A stretch of 64,000 nt of DNA, taken from positions 46,669 to 110,668 of the forward strand of contig JAHHHI010000103.1 in the NCBI GenBank assembly GCA_019359435.1, given 5' to 3'. Source of the stretch: Kaiparowitsia implicata GSE-PSE-MK54-09C. Lineage in GTDB: Bacteria; Cyanobacteriota; Cyanobacteriia; Elainellales; Elainellaceae. Under the pieces are notes generated by a model that searched no databases, had not been told where the DNA came from, and saw nothing but the letters and a program-made list of their open reading frames with translations. How positions within the stretch are numbered: the first letter of the stretch is position 1; each line of letters starts with the position of its first letter. The position numbers and the translations under genes are program-made. Positions 51,937-59,937 of the stretch are shown one piece after another.

Positions 51937-52857
51937 TCAGCGGTTGCCACGGTTCCACATGTCGACCATCTTTTCAGCGTTATCGCGCCAGGCCAGGCTG
52001 ACCATTAGCCGGGAGCGGTAAATGCGCACTCGTGTCACTGTGATCAGCGCCAGCCAGCGCTCACCCCACGAGACTACTCGGTCGGAGCCCAAAATCCGCA
52101 TCAACTCGCCCGCCGGCGAAGCCGCAATGATCACGCTTTTTGCCAGCCAGCGCATTAACCATAAGGGTCGCCCTTTCTGCTCAACGAATTCATGAGCAAC
52201 ATGACGATCCCATCGTCGGGCGAGCTCTGCAAAGGAACGGCATGAAGGTGTTAGCACACGGGCTTCAGGAATGTAGGCGATCTTGTGCCCCAGGGCCGAG
52301 GCGCGCTGACCCCATTCGGTATCCTCCATCATCTTGATCCCACCAAATGGGCCAACTGCGCGAAATGTTGCGGCGCGGACGGCCATGTTGCCGGTGGCGG
52401 CGAAGCCCAGGCGCTCGGCATAATCCTGGGTGCGGTAGCTGTAGACACTCTCGTAGGCCTCAACTGCAGTCAGTCGTTCGGGATTGGCGGGCAGAATACG
52501 AATATCGCCGCCGGCAAAGTCTATGTCCCGTCGCTCATCAAAGCAGCGTTCGATTGCAGCAAGCCATCCAGGAGCGGCCACGCAATCTGCATCGATAAAC
52601 GCCAGAAGCGGGGCTTTGGCCGCCGCCGCTCCTTTATTTCTGGCCGGGCCAGGGCCCGGGGACAGTTCGCGCAGCAAGGTCAGGCCCGGGACCAGGGCCG
52701 TCGCAAACTCGGGCATTTGTTTTGAGCCATTGTCGACGACAATGATTTCAACCGCTTTGTCGCTGGCTTGGCTGCCCAATGCAGCCAGGCACTTGCGCAA
52801 GTCATCGGGTTCGTTCAGGTGCGGGATTATCACACTGATGCGGGGCTGTTCTGCCAT
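51937..52857 (-). CDS. Glycosyltransferase family 2
   Basis: This is a 306-residue GT-A protein. Motifs: ISVIIPHLNEPDDLRKCLAA, EIIVVDNGSKQMP, GPGPARNKGAAAAKAPLLAFIDADC (metal-binding DAD), then GNMAVRAATFRAVGPF and MEDTEWGQRASALGH (catalytic ED region). The start ATG 52857 (MAEQPRI) has GGAG three bases upstream, slightly close; the open frame continues upstream to 53349 into the promoter of the divergent oxidoreductase, without family resemblance. A weakly hydrophobic stretch near residue 240 may associate with the membrane. Sugar specificity unknown. Confidence 0.82.
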   Translation of the reverse strand: MAEQPRISVIIPHLNEPDDLRKCLAALGSQASDKAVEIIVVDNGSKQMPEFATALVPGLTLLRELSPGPGPARNKGAAAAKAPLLAFIDADCVAAPGWLAAIERCFDERRDIDFAGGDIRILPANPERLTAVEAYESVYSYRTQDYAERLGFAATGNMAVRAATFRAVGPFGGIKMMEDTEWGQRASALGHKIAYIPEARVLTPSCRSFAELARRWDRHVAHEFVEQKGRPLWLMRWLAKSVIIAASPAGELMRILGSDRVVSWGERWLALITVTRVRIYRSRLMVSLAWRDNAEKMVDMWNRGNR

Positions 52858-53043
52858 CTCTCCAAATCTACCTTCAATCCGATGGCGCCGGTTGTTTTGC
52901 AGATTTGAACCTAATGCCGCGCGACCGCAATAGCCCAAGGATTGGTCAGAGATAACCCGAATTGTTGTCCCGACTGTACCTTTGTGTGTGCTTTGATTGC
53001 CTGCAAGCGAGTCTAGGATACTGCTGCGCGAGAAGGCGCGGAG

Positions 53044-54621
53044 ATGGGAATGGCGATTTCCGACCTGGCCGATGATTGGTCCGATCCAAGTGAGAGGGCC
53101 GATGTTTGTGTGGTCGGCGCGGGAACCGCCGGTCTGCTGTTGGCCACGCGGCTGGCGCGCCGGAACCTCAAAGTTGTCCTGCTCGAGAGTGGTGGCCGCA
53201 ACATTGATCCCGCCGTGCAGGAATTGAACTGGGTCGAGAATCCCGCAGGCAGATATAACTCGGACTTGACTGATCGGCACCGCGGGCTCGGCGGTTCTTC
53301 GTGGAGTGGATGTCTGCTCCCCATTAATGCCGCCGATATGTGTGCGCACGCACCTGCCAACCAGCCCCAGTGGCCGATAGAGCTGTCGGACCTAGACAGC
53401 TACCGAATGGAACTGGAAGATCTGTTTTCGGTCGGGCATGGCTCATATGAGGACATCGACACAGACGCCCCTGGATCGTCTGGGCTGCTTATCGCCGATG
53501 ACGAGGACTTCAAGTCCCGCTGGGCCAAGTACCCACCCTTGCACCATTTCAACCTCACGGCGCTGACAGGCGAAGAGTTGAAGTCGAGCCAGAACTTGAG
53601 GGTTTGGCTGAGTGCCACCGTTACCGGCTTCGACCTAGACAGGGCGAGCGGTCGGCTTAGGGCGGTTACAGCCCGCAGCCTGACGGGGCATACGCTCAAG
53701 CTTGCTGCGGATGAGTTCGTCTTCGCAGCCGGGACGGTCGAGTCTACCAGGCTGCTATTGTGGCTCGACGCGACGGCAGATAGCCGACCATTTGCAGGCA
53801 CGAACGCGCTGGGATGCTACTTCCAGGACCAATTGCAGGCAGAACTCGCCAGTGTTGACCGACAGCGATCCGAATTGACCAATCATTTATTGGGTGACCG
53901 CTTCGTGCGGGGTATCCGCCGCCAACTACACCTCGAGTTATCGCGGTCCGCCCAAGAGAGCGCGGCAGTTTCCGGTGCTTTCGTTTACGCCTCGATGACC
54001 TGCCCTGAGGAAGGAGAGGCAGTCGCCAAGCGCGACAATCATGGCATGGGGCGAAGAAGGTTTGAGGCGGCCATGCGCGGTGTCAACCAGTTTGCCGCGG
54101 GCGCCCTATGGCGGCATTGGTATCACCAACATTACGCGCCACCCGAGGCCAACTTCCAGATGTTGTCGCGCGTCGAGCAATTGGCCAACCCGCTGAACCG
54201 TATCAGGCTGTCCAAAGGCGTTGACGCGCTGAATGTCCCCACGCCAATCATCGAGTGGGAGCCGCGTATGTCCGAGGAACGAGCGTTCCGGGCCACCGTC
54301 AAACATTTGGGTCACTACTGGGAACGCTCCGGCTTCGACATTCTTTGCCCCTTGATCTGGGACGCCTCCGTCATCGATCCGGACGAGCATCTTATCGTCG
54401 ACCATGCACGCGTCTGCGCTCATCCGTCCGGCTCGACCCGGATGGGAACCGATCCGAGAGAATCCGTCGTGGGACCAGACCTGCGCTGTCACGCAATACC
54501 CAATCTGGCGATCGCAAGCGCATCAGTTTTTCCCTCCACTGGCTGCACGGACCCCACATTCACACTGATGCAGCTTGCCCTTCGGCTGGCAGATTCATAC
54601 TCGCCTGGTCGGTATGGATGA
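53044..54621 (+). CDS. GMC-family FAD-dependent oxidoreductase
   Basis: This is a 525-residue flavoprotein. The N-terminal dinucleotide fold reads DVCVVGAGTAGLLLATRLAR with VVLLESGG as the acidic strand, GLGGSSWSGCLLPI is the FAD loop, and the C-terminal HPSGSTRMGTD with VFPSTGCTDPTFTLMQLAL is the GMC_oxred_C pattern, including the active-site His. Such enzymes oxidise alcohols or sugars. It is followed by an LhgO-like gene with ATGA overlap, so the two form an operon. It stands beside the glycosyltransferase, divergent across 186 bases, so a sugar-alcohol substrate is a reasonable inference; the specificity is unknown. ATG 53050 is an alternative start. Confidence 0.85.
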   Translation: MGMAISDLADDWSDPSERADVCVVGAGTAGLLLATRLARRNLKVVLLESGGRNIDPAVQELNWVENPAGRYNSDLTDRHRGLGGSSWSGCLLPINAADMCAHAPANQPQWPIELSDLDSYRMELEDLFSVGHGSYEDIDTDAPGSSGLLIADDEDFKSRWAKYPPLHHFNLTALTGEELKSSQNLRVWLSATVTGFDLDRASGRLRAVTARSLTGHTLKLAADEFVFAAGTVESTRLLLWLDATADSRPFAGTNALGCYFQDQLQAELASVDRQRSELTNHLLGDRFVRGIRRQLHLELSRSAQESAAVSGAFVYASMTCPEEGEAVAKRDNHGMGRRRFEAAMRGVNQFAAGALWRHWYHQHYAPPEANFQMLSRVEQLANPLNRIRLSKGVDALNVPTPIIEWEPRMSEERAFRATVKHLGHYWERSGFDILCPLIWDASVIDPDEHLIVDHARVCAHPSGSTRMGTDPRESVVGPDLRCHAIPNLAIASASVFPSTGCTDPTFTLMQLALRLADSYSPGRYG

Positions 54622-55841
54622 CGAAGAACATAACCATAATCGGTGGCGGGATTATTGGCATTACTACTGCTTATGCCCTGTTGTCTCGTCACCCCGGTCT
54701 CAGCGTCACAGTGCTAGAGAAGGAAGCGGGGCTGTCGCTTCACCAGACCGGGCGCAATAGCGGTGTCATCCATGCGGGCCTGTACTACACCCCGGGCAGC
54801 CTCAAGGCAGAATTCTGCCGGCAAGGGCTTGCGGCTACGCTTGCATACTGTGCCGAGTTTGGGATTGCTCACGACAGGCCTGGCAAGTTGATTGTTGCAA
54901 CGTCAACTCTGGAATTAGAGCGACTTGCCGCCTTGGAAGATCGGGCCCATCAGAACGGACTCGATGTGCGGCTCGTTTCAAGCGCGGAGCTGCACGAACT
55001 CGAGCCCAACGTTACCGGTCTTGGCGCAGTCCTCAGTCCCGCCACCGGCATCGTGGACTATCCGGCAATGGTTCGATCAATGGCCAACCAGGTACTGTCG
55101 TTAGGAGGGCAGATCCTGACGAACGCCAAGGTGTCAGACATTGTCGAAGACTGCGATGGTGTTCAGCTTACGTTGGCGGACGGTCGCGAGTTCAGAACAT
55201 CGCACCTGATCGTCTGTGCAGGGCTTAACGCCGATCGACTGGCTGCGATGTGCGGCATTGGTGATGATTTTGTCATTGTGCCATTCAAAGGCGAATATTT
55301 CCGACTCGCGACGCGCCACAACGCCATCGTGAACCACCTAATTTACCCGGTTCCCGATCCGGCACTGCCTTTCCTGGGCATACACCTGACGCGCACGATC
55401 GGCGGCCATGTCACAGTCGGGCCAAATGCTGTGCTGTCCTTGGCCCGTGAAGGCTATGGCAAGCTGTCGCTCAATCTGCGTGATGTCGCAAGCATGGCCG
55501 GGTTTCCGGGCTTTTGGCGGGTTATGCGGGACAACCTGTACTCCGGACTCGCTGAGGCGCGCAATTCCGCGTTCAGGTCGCACTATTTGCGAGCCTGCCA
55601 GCGATATTGTCCGTCGCTCGAGCTCGGCGACCTATTGCCGAATCCTCCCGGCATCAGGGCACAAGCCGTCATGCGAAACGGTTCTTTGGTTCACGACTTC
55701 CTGATTCGCCGTACCGCAAGAACTATTCACATCTGCAACGCGCCCTCGCCAGCTGCGACCTCCGCGTTTCCCATTGCCGATAAAATTCACAGATTAGTAG
55801 TTGAAGCATTTGCATTGAAGGGTGCCTCGACGTTTAGGTGA
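54618..55841 (+). CDS. lhgO: LhgO-like FAD-dependent oxidoreductase (L-2-hydroxyglutarate oxidase family)
   Basis: This is a 407-residue DAO-family flavoenzyme. ITIIGGGIIGITTAYALLS is the FAD fold, and the LhgO hallmark is GRNSGVIHAGLYYTPGSLKA; further family segments are ATGIVDYPAMVRSMA, FVIVPFKGEYFRLA and FLGIHLTRTIGGHVTVGPNAV. LhgO oxidises L-2-hydroxyglutarate to 2-oxoglutarate, passing electrons to quinone. ATG 54618 overlaps the GMC stop; the longer upstream frame lies inside the GMC gene. Why it is paired with a GMC enzyme in a surface-glycan region is unclear; a different hydroxy-acid substrate is possible. Confidence 0.83.
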   Translation: MTKNITIIGGGIIGITTAYALLSRHPGLSVTVLEKEAGLSLHQTGRNSGVIHAGLYYTPGSLKAEFCRQGLAATLAYCAEFGIAHDRPGKLIVATSTLELERLAALEDRAHQNGLDVRLVSSAELHELEPNVTGLGAVLSPATGIVDYPAMVRSMANQVLSLGGQILTNAKVSDIVEDCDGVQLTLADGREFRTSHLIVCAGLNADRLAAMCGIGDDFVIVPFKGEYFRLATRHNAIVNHLIYPVPDPALPFLGIHLTRTIGGHVTVGPNAVLSLAREGYGKLSLNLRDVASMAGFPGFWRVMRDNLYSGLAEARNSAFRSHYLRACQRYCPSLELGDLLPNPPGIRAQAVMRNGSLVHDFLIRRTARTIHICNAPSPAATSAFPIADKIHRLVVEAFALKGASTFR

Positions 55842-55902
55842 AGGAGAAGGCATTGGCGATCCAACAGGACAGCGAGGATTGCAGGGCAGCATCCCAGAGG
55901 GG

Positions 55903-55920
55903 CCGCTGTTCTGACAGCGG
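55903..55920 (+). terminator. Hairpin downstream of lhgO
   Basis: CCGCTGT (55903-55909) and ACAGCGG (55914-55920) form a perfect 7-base stem with a TCTG loop, 61 bases after the lhgO stop; AGGGC/GCCCT arms outside could extend it. No T run follows, so it is a weak terminator candidate. Confidence 0.35.
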
Positions 55921-56054
55921 GAGCCCTCCAAAACATCTCCAAAAAGTCGGAAAGTTGTCGGAAATCAAGAGCGGCTCTCGTCGCCAGAGTGAAAGTCGGG
56001 CCACTGCTTTCGACCCGCACCATCTTTAACAGTTGTAATGACTTGGAGTCGTCT

Positions 56055-56279
56055 ATGAAACCAGAAGTTGAAATAGAGTTCAGAGCCGTGGTCGAAAAGC
56101 TAGAAATTTCGGATTTGCAGCAAGCTGCTGCACTAATCTTTAGAGAATGGTGCCTCGATCAAGGCACGTCAACCGAAACAGCCCTTAAATTTTTCGCGAC
56201 CATCATAGAGGTGTCGCCTGATCAAGTCAGCGAGGACTTAGGATCTTTGGCGAGTACTTTACGGCGTATTCGTGACTGA
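56055..56279 (+). CDS. Small acidic protein of unknown function
   Basis: This is a 74-residue, largely helical, acidic protein (MKPEVEIEFRAVVEKLEISD, QQAAALIFREWCLDQGTS, EVSPDQVSEDLGSLASTL). GGAG lies 7 bases before the ATG, which supports real translation. It has no signal peptide or membrane segment. I do not recognise it; helices separated by a Gly-Thr-Ser turn could form a small binding protein. It stands alone between lhgO and a 626-bp gap. Confidence 0.5.
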   Translation: MKPEVEIEFRAVVEKLEISDLQQAAALIFREWCLDQGTSTETALKFFATIIEVSPDQVSEDLGSLASTLRRIRD

Positions 56280-56905
56280 AGCCTCAAAGTTGCGGAGTCG
56301 CTTCGTATGCGGGTGAAGCCGGTTGTTGCAGGACGGAACGCAAATCGCCCTGGCAGTATGTTGCCGTCCGAATGATGCACCACTAGCAGAATGAGGTAGT
56401 TGTTGATCGCCATCGAAGCCAGCATCTCGCTCGCCCAAATTGTCGCGGACGGTTTCGATAGAGTCGCGTTTCTGCTTAGCGGAGAACCAGGCACGAACAG
56501 ATTTTCATAATAGCGATCAACGGCTCAAGATCGTCTGGAAAATGTAAGTCTATGTTTCGGCGTGCATTGCACGCCGAAACATATCCAACCGGCGCACGGT
56601 GGCCGTGGGTTGGTGGGGGAGCCTTCCCTTCCCCTATTAAAGTCCAGCGGCAGATCTGCGGCCGAAAGCGGCAGATAGGTGGGGATCCGAAAGAAGCTCA
56701 CTGGCACGCTCTGGACCAGATTGCCGCCCTGAAGGGCAGCGGGTCCCGAGCAGCTTAACAGCTATTTGGCTTGGCGCTTGCGGGGGCTCATCCGCGCCCC
56801 TTCATTCCTGCAGGTTACAATCGTTCTGCATTCTAAATATCTCCAGGCCGAGGCAGGAAGGTTTCGCCAGTTTTTTCCGGTCACTGGTCGAACTGTGCAG
56901 CGAAT
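56280..56905. other. Intergenic, 626 bp, with a 33-bp palindrome
   Basis: This lies between convergent small genes. No open frame here has a ribosome site; those at 56222-56494 (minus) and 56552-56758 (plus) have no recognisable features. The striking element is the palindrome at 56551-56583. The patchwork look of the region could reflect a decayed mobile insertion, but no transposase remnant or target duplication was recognised. Confidence 0.5.
56551..56583. repeat. Perfect 33-bp palindrome (16-bp arms, 1-base centre)
   Basis: The arms TATGTTTCGGCGTGCA (56551-56566) and TGCACGCCGAAACATA (56568-56583) are perfect complements with a single T between. No T run follows on either strand. It could be a bidirectional terminator for the convergent genes, a regulator site, or a mobile-element remnant. 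Confidence 0.85.
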
Positions 56906-57388
56906 TCAAGTCCTGATGTTGCTCGCCGCGAAGAACGCCCACATGTCCTTGTTGACGGCAGTAATGGAGGCTATCGCGGTCTGGACCCTTTCGAATTCGG
57001 TTTCATCTAGGGCCTCCGATTTGCCGTATTTGAGCTCATCGCCAAAATCCACGATACGCATCAATTGCGTGCCGCTCAGCTCACCGTTGGAGTCGAATGA
57101 ATAGATGCAGTGGTTGTACTTGTTCCGAACTTTGGCCTCCTTCTTGAGTCTGTCAGTCAGGTCAAGTACCGCAGCCCGAGTTTCCGGTGGCGTCTCGGGC
57201 AGCTTGGCCAACCGGTCGAGCAGCTCGAGGCGTGCTCGCGTGGTATTGAGCGTCAGGAATATTATGACAGCGGCGTCTTTTGACGTGCCAGCCAAGTGCG
57301 CGATCAGATAAATGAACAGGCTCTCTGTATTAGTCCATACATAGTTTAACTGCCCGACCTGCTGGAGTACCTTGTCCAGGTTTGGCAT
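56906..57388 (-). CDS. Unknown protein with possible HEPN-like motif
   Basis: This 160-residue all-helical soluble protein lies 5 bases after the LuxR-type gene, so it is in its operon. VRNKYNHCIYS contains R-x4-H, the spacing of the HEPN RNase motif, placed between long helices (ARLELLDRLAKL, AVLDLTDRLKKE, FERVQTAIASITAVNKDMW). ATG 57388 has AGGG 8 bases upstream; GTG 57397, overlapping the upstream stop, is the alternative. HEPN is a possibility only: the flanking residues should be checked by structure prediction. The function is unknown. Confidence 0.6.
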   Translation of the reverse strand: MPNLDKVLQQVGQLNYVWTNTESLFIYLIAHLAGTSKDAAVIIFLTLNTTRARLELLDRLAKLPETPPETRAAVLDLTDRLKKEAKVRNKYNHCIYSFDSNGELSGTQLMRIVDFGDELKYGKSEALDETEFERVQTAIASITAVNKDMWAFFAASNIRT

Positions 57389-57393
57389 GATCG

Positions 57394-58236
57394 TCACCCT
57401 GGCAAGGCGGCCGACGGGGGATCACCACGTCCTGGGGGGACGCGCTGCCTGTCGGATTTGTGTTCGTGCAAATAGGCCGCCGCCTGCGTTCGGTTGGTGA
57501 CCCCCAGCTTGGCAATCAGATTGTGCACATGCGCCTTGACCGTATGCTCCGAAAGCCCCATCCGGTCAGCGATCAGCTTGTTCTGGAAGCCCGCCGAGAC
57601 CAGCATTAGTATCTCGTGTTCCCGTGCTGTCAGGGTATCGAGGCCGTTCGCCATTGTTCCATCATGTTCGAGGCCATGGCGCGTCGGTGCAGCTGCGGCC
57701 TCTATGGAGCCGCCATCGGATCTGGGTGTGCGAAAAGCTGCGGCCACCGTTCGCTGCAATGACTCGAAATGGGCTGCCGGCCAAGCGCCCTCTTGGGGCA
57801 GGTATTCACCGCCGGCAAGGACCAACCTGACGAGTGCCAGCCACACATCCAACGGCAATGTCGTGCTGAGAACCCCCTGGATCAGCCGGCGCTCGATCAG
57901 AACGGGCTCGATTGTTGGCAGGCCATTTTGGACGGCAACAGCGATTGCCGCATCCGGGAAATGCCGACGGCACTCCTGCACTGTGGCCAATCCAACCGCC
58001 TTGACACTGGCACCAAGTAAAACAAGCCCAACATCGTGATTGGGATCTTGGGTGCCTGGAAATCGATCGAGCAGGACAACGTCCGCATCCCTAAAATGAT
58101 CCCGAGTTGCGCCGCATAGACACTGATAACTCGCCTGTTTCGGGCCAATAAAGACGAGACGCAGATTGTCGGGTCTATTTTGCGAATCTTCGTTCCGACG
58201 TGTATTGCCCAGCTCGCCGTGGTTGAGTTCACGCAA
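57394..58236 (-). CDS. LuxR-family regulator with pseudo-receiver domain (paralogue of 8833-9618)
   Basis: This is a 280-residue protein. The N-terminal ~150 residues resemble a receiver (LRLVFIGPKQASYQCLC, VGLVLLGASVKAVG, IAVAVQNGLP, VQGVLSTTLPLDVW-like), but Gly replaces the phospho-acceptor Asp and the acidic pair is absent. The LuxR helix-turn-helix is intact (LTAREHEILMLVSAGFQNK, DRMGLSEHTVKAHVHNLI, LGVTNRTQAAAYLHEH). The start is TTG with AAGGAG 8 bases upstream. It heads a two-gene operon and faces the Asn-rich repeat/secretion cassette divergently across 511 bases, so it may control that cassette. Confidence 0.85.
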   Translation of the reverse strand: MRELNHGELGNTRRNEDSQNRPDNLRLVFIGPKQASYQCLCGATRDHFRDADVVLLDRFPGTQDPNHDVGLVLLGASVKAVGLATVQECRRHFPDAAIAVAVQNGLPTIEPVLIERRLIQGVLSTTLPLDVWLALVRLVLAGGEYLPQEGAWPAAHFESLQRTVAAAFRTPRSDGGSIEAAAAPTRHGLEHDGTMANGLDTLTAREHEILMLVSAGFQNKLIADRMGLSEHTVKAHVHNLIAKLGVTNRTQAAAYLHEHKSDRQRVPPGRGDPPSAALPG

Positions 58237-58747
58237 AACAACGCTCCTTCCCTAGCGACCGCGGTGGTCTATGCCACTAGCGGTCGCCTTTGCCCTTAAG
58301 CTAGAAACGTTAGCGCCAAGGGCGTGACGCTTGCGTGATTCATACCAGCTGAAAGCTTAGCCCCTTTGAGCTAGAAGACGTCCTTTTGGTCTGGGAGGCC
58401 GTCGCACGACCCGTCTGCCGAGACGTTTCCCATCCTTTCGGATTGCCCTTGGCCGCGCACCCTCCAGACACAGGATCTAGATCGATATAGTGCGATCGGC
58501 CGTTCGGCCTAGCCGAAAGTGACAACTATACTTTTCATCCTAGGCAGCAATACTTTCAGATGTGATGCAGCATTGTGGCATCGTGTCGGGCAATTGAGAG
58601 GGCTGCTATTGGCGATGTATCGCCTCTACCGGCGAGAAGCAAACTCTTGTGCGCCCATTGAACGAGAGCAACCAGATATGCCTCCAATCGAGATGACAGG
58701 AGGTCTTCGGTAGCTCAGTCAAGTCAACCACATTGAGGAGACAGACC
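58237..58747. other. Divergent promoter region, 511 bp
   Basis: This lies between the LuxR-type gene and the Asn-rich repeat gene. TTCGGC-CTA-GCCGAA (58503-58517) is a short perfect inverted repeat that could be an operator. The sequence is mixed in composition; no gene or strong hairpin is seen. Confidence 0.45.
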
Positions 58748-59830
58748 ATGGCTAACGATTTCAATAACAATGGCCCCGCAACGGATAACTCCGTCAACTT
58801 TGACGATATCGAACTTGAGGTGGAGGATTCTGGAAACACGAACTCCCAAAACGAGGTCGAGGTCGAGGATTCTCTGAACAACAACTCAGACAATAATTCC
58901 CATAATGACAACTCCGCCGAAACAGATGTCGAAGTTGAAATTGAGGATTCTCTGAACAATAGCTCACATAACAATTCTCACAACGACAATTCCGACAACC
59001 GCGATCAGTCCCAGGCCTTTGCCATGGACGACTCGCTGAACAACAACTCGGAACATAATTCGAACAACGACAGTTCGACCGACAGTTCAACCACAATCGA
59101 TGACATCGAGGTCGAAGTTGAGGACAGCGGTAATACTAACTCCTACAACGACAGCTCGACTGACGTCGATATCGACGCCGAGATCGAGGACGTCGCCAAC
59201 AACAAATCGGTGAACGGCTCGCAGAACGACAACTCGAACAACTCGCTCAACGGCTCGCAAAACAATAACTCGCAGGACCATTCCACTGACGTGGATGCGG
59301 ACATCGACGTAGAGATCGCGGACTCGCTCAATAGCTCGGATGACGACGCGACGGACTCGTTCAACTCTGATGACGACTTTGCCGACCTCGATATAGGCGC
59401 CGCCACGATGGACAACCTGTTCATCAACAGCGGCACGCTGGAGTTCGATCCGGGAGATGACGTCAACTTCGAGAATGTTTTTAACGGCGCCTTCTCGGGC
59501 GGCGGCGGAGACACCGGCTTCGCGATCAGCCAGGTTGCGGACATCGTCGACAATGACTCGCTCAGCAATGTCCAGCAAAACAACGGCGGCGGCACTTTCA
59601 ACGCTTACGCTTACGCGGACGACGCTGACGCCAACGACAACGACTTCGAAGGCGATGCTGACAACAACTCGACCAGCAGCAACATTGCCGACGGCAGCGC
59701 GACGGTAAGCGGTACTGCCTTCAACATGGAAGTCGTTCTCGGTGCGAACCTGCAGCAGAACGCGGTCGATGCGACTGTGGTTGGTGGCAACAACCACATG
59801 AATAACGACGCCAGCAGCGACGATGCATAA
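58748..59830 (+). CDS. Extremely acidic Asn/Asp/Ser-rich repeat protein, probable type I secretion substrate
   Basis: This 360-residue protein has no signal peptide and no Cys. The first ~220 residues are imperfect repeats of (E/D)-DSLNNNS-x-NNSHNDNS type alternating with acidic strands (DIELEVEDSG, DVEVEIEDS, DIDVEIADS). Then a Gly/Asn-rich part (FEPD-like GTLEFDPGDDVNFENVFNGAF, VQQNNGGGTFNAYAYADDAD) and a C-terminal LQQNAVDATVVGGNNHMNND stretch that echoes the neighbour's repeat units. GGAG before ATG 58748 supports the start. It lies upstream of a secretion ATPase, so export by type I and a matrix, adhesin or calcium-binding role are inferred. I do not recognise a named family. Confidence 0.78.
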   Translation: MANDFNNNGPATDNSVNFDDIELEVEDSGNTNSQNEVEVEDSLNNNSDNNSHNDNSAETDVEVEIEDSLNNSSHNNSHNDNSDNRDQSQAFAMDDSLNNNSEHNSNNDSSTDSSTTIDDIEVEVEDSGNTNSYNDSSTDVDIDAEIEDVANNKSVNGSQNDNSNNSLNGSQNNNSQDHSTDVDADIDVEIADSLNSSDDDATDSFNSDDDFADLDIGAATMDNLFINSGTLEFDPGDDVNFENVFNGAFSGGGGDTGFAISQVADIVDNDSLSNVQQNNGGGTFNAYAYADDADANDNDFEGDADNNSTSSNIADGSATVSGTAFNMEVVLGANLQQNAVDATVVGGNNHMNNDASSDDA

Positions 59831-59854
59831 GGTAGTGTGACCTCACGCTTGAGA

Positions 59855-59881
59855 GATCTGTGCGGTAGCACCGCGCAGATC
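59855..59881 (+). terminator. 12-bp hairpin between repeat-protein genes
   Basis: GATCTGTGCGGT (59855-59866) pairs with ACCGCGCAGATC (59870-59881) across an AGC loop with one G-U pair, 24 bases after the acidic-protein stop. ATTCTACC follows, a weak U tract. It is probably a partial terminator or attenuator that sets the ratio of the abundant first protein to the following genes. Confidence 0.6.
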
Positions 59882-59937
59882 ATTCTACCTCCGCCAACGC
59901 GCATCAGTCTTTGCGGTTCGGCGGGTTGGAGGTTATC

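Noticed and set aside
56222..56758. Short frames in the 626-bp gap, considered as remnants of a transposase or regulator
   Set aside because: No ribosome site, no recognisable motif, and no flanking target duplication.
59087..59797. 236-residue minus-strand frame rich in Val and Arg
   Set aside because: It is the reverse complement of the Asn/Asp repeat coding sequence; composition explained by that.
58748..59830. Repeats considered as a CRISPR-like array
   Set aside because: Repeats are irregular, in frame, and encode an imperfect protein repeat; no constant repeat with unique spacers.
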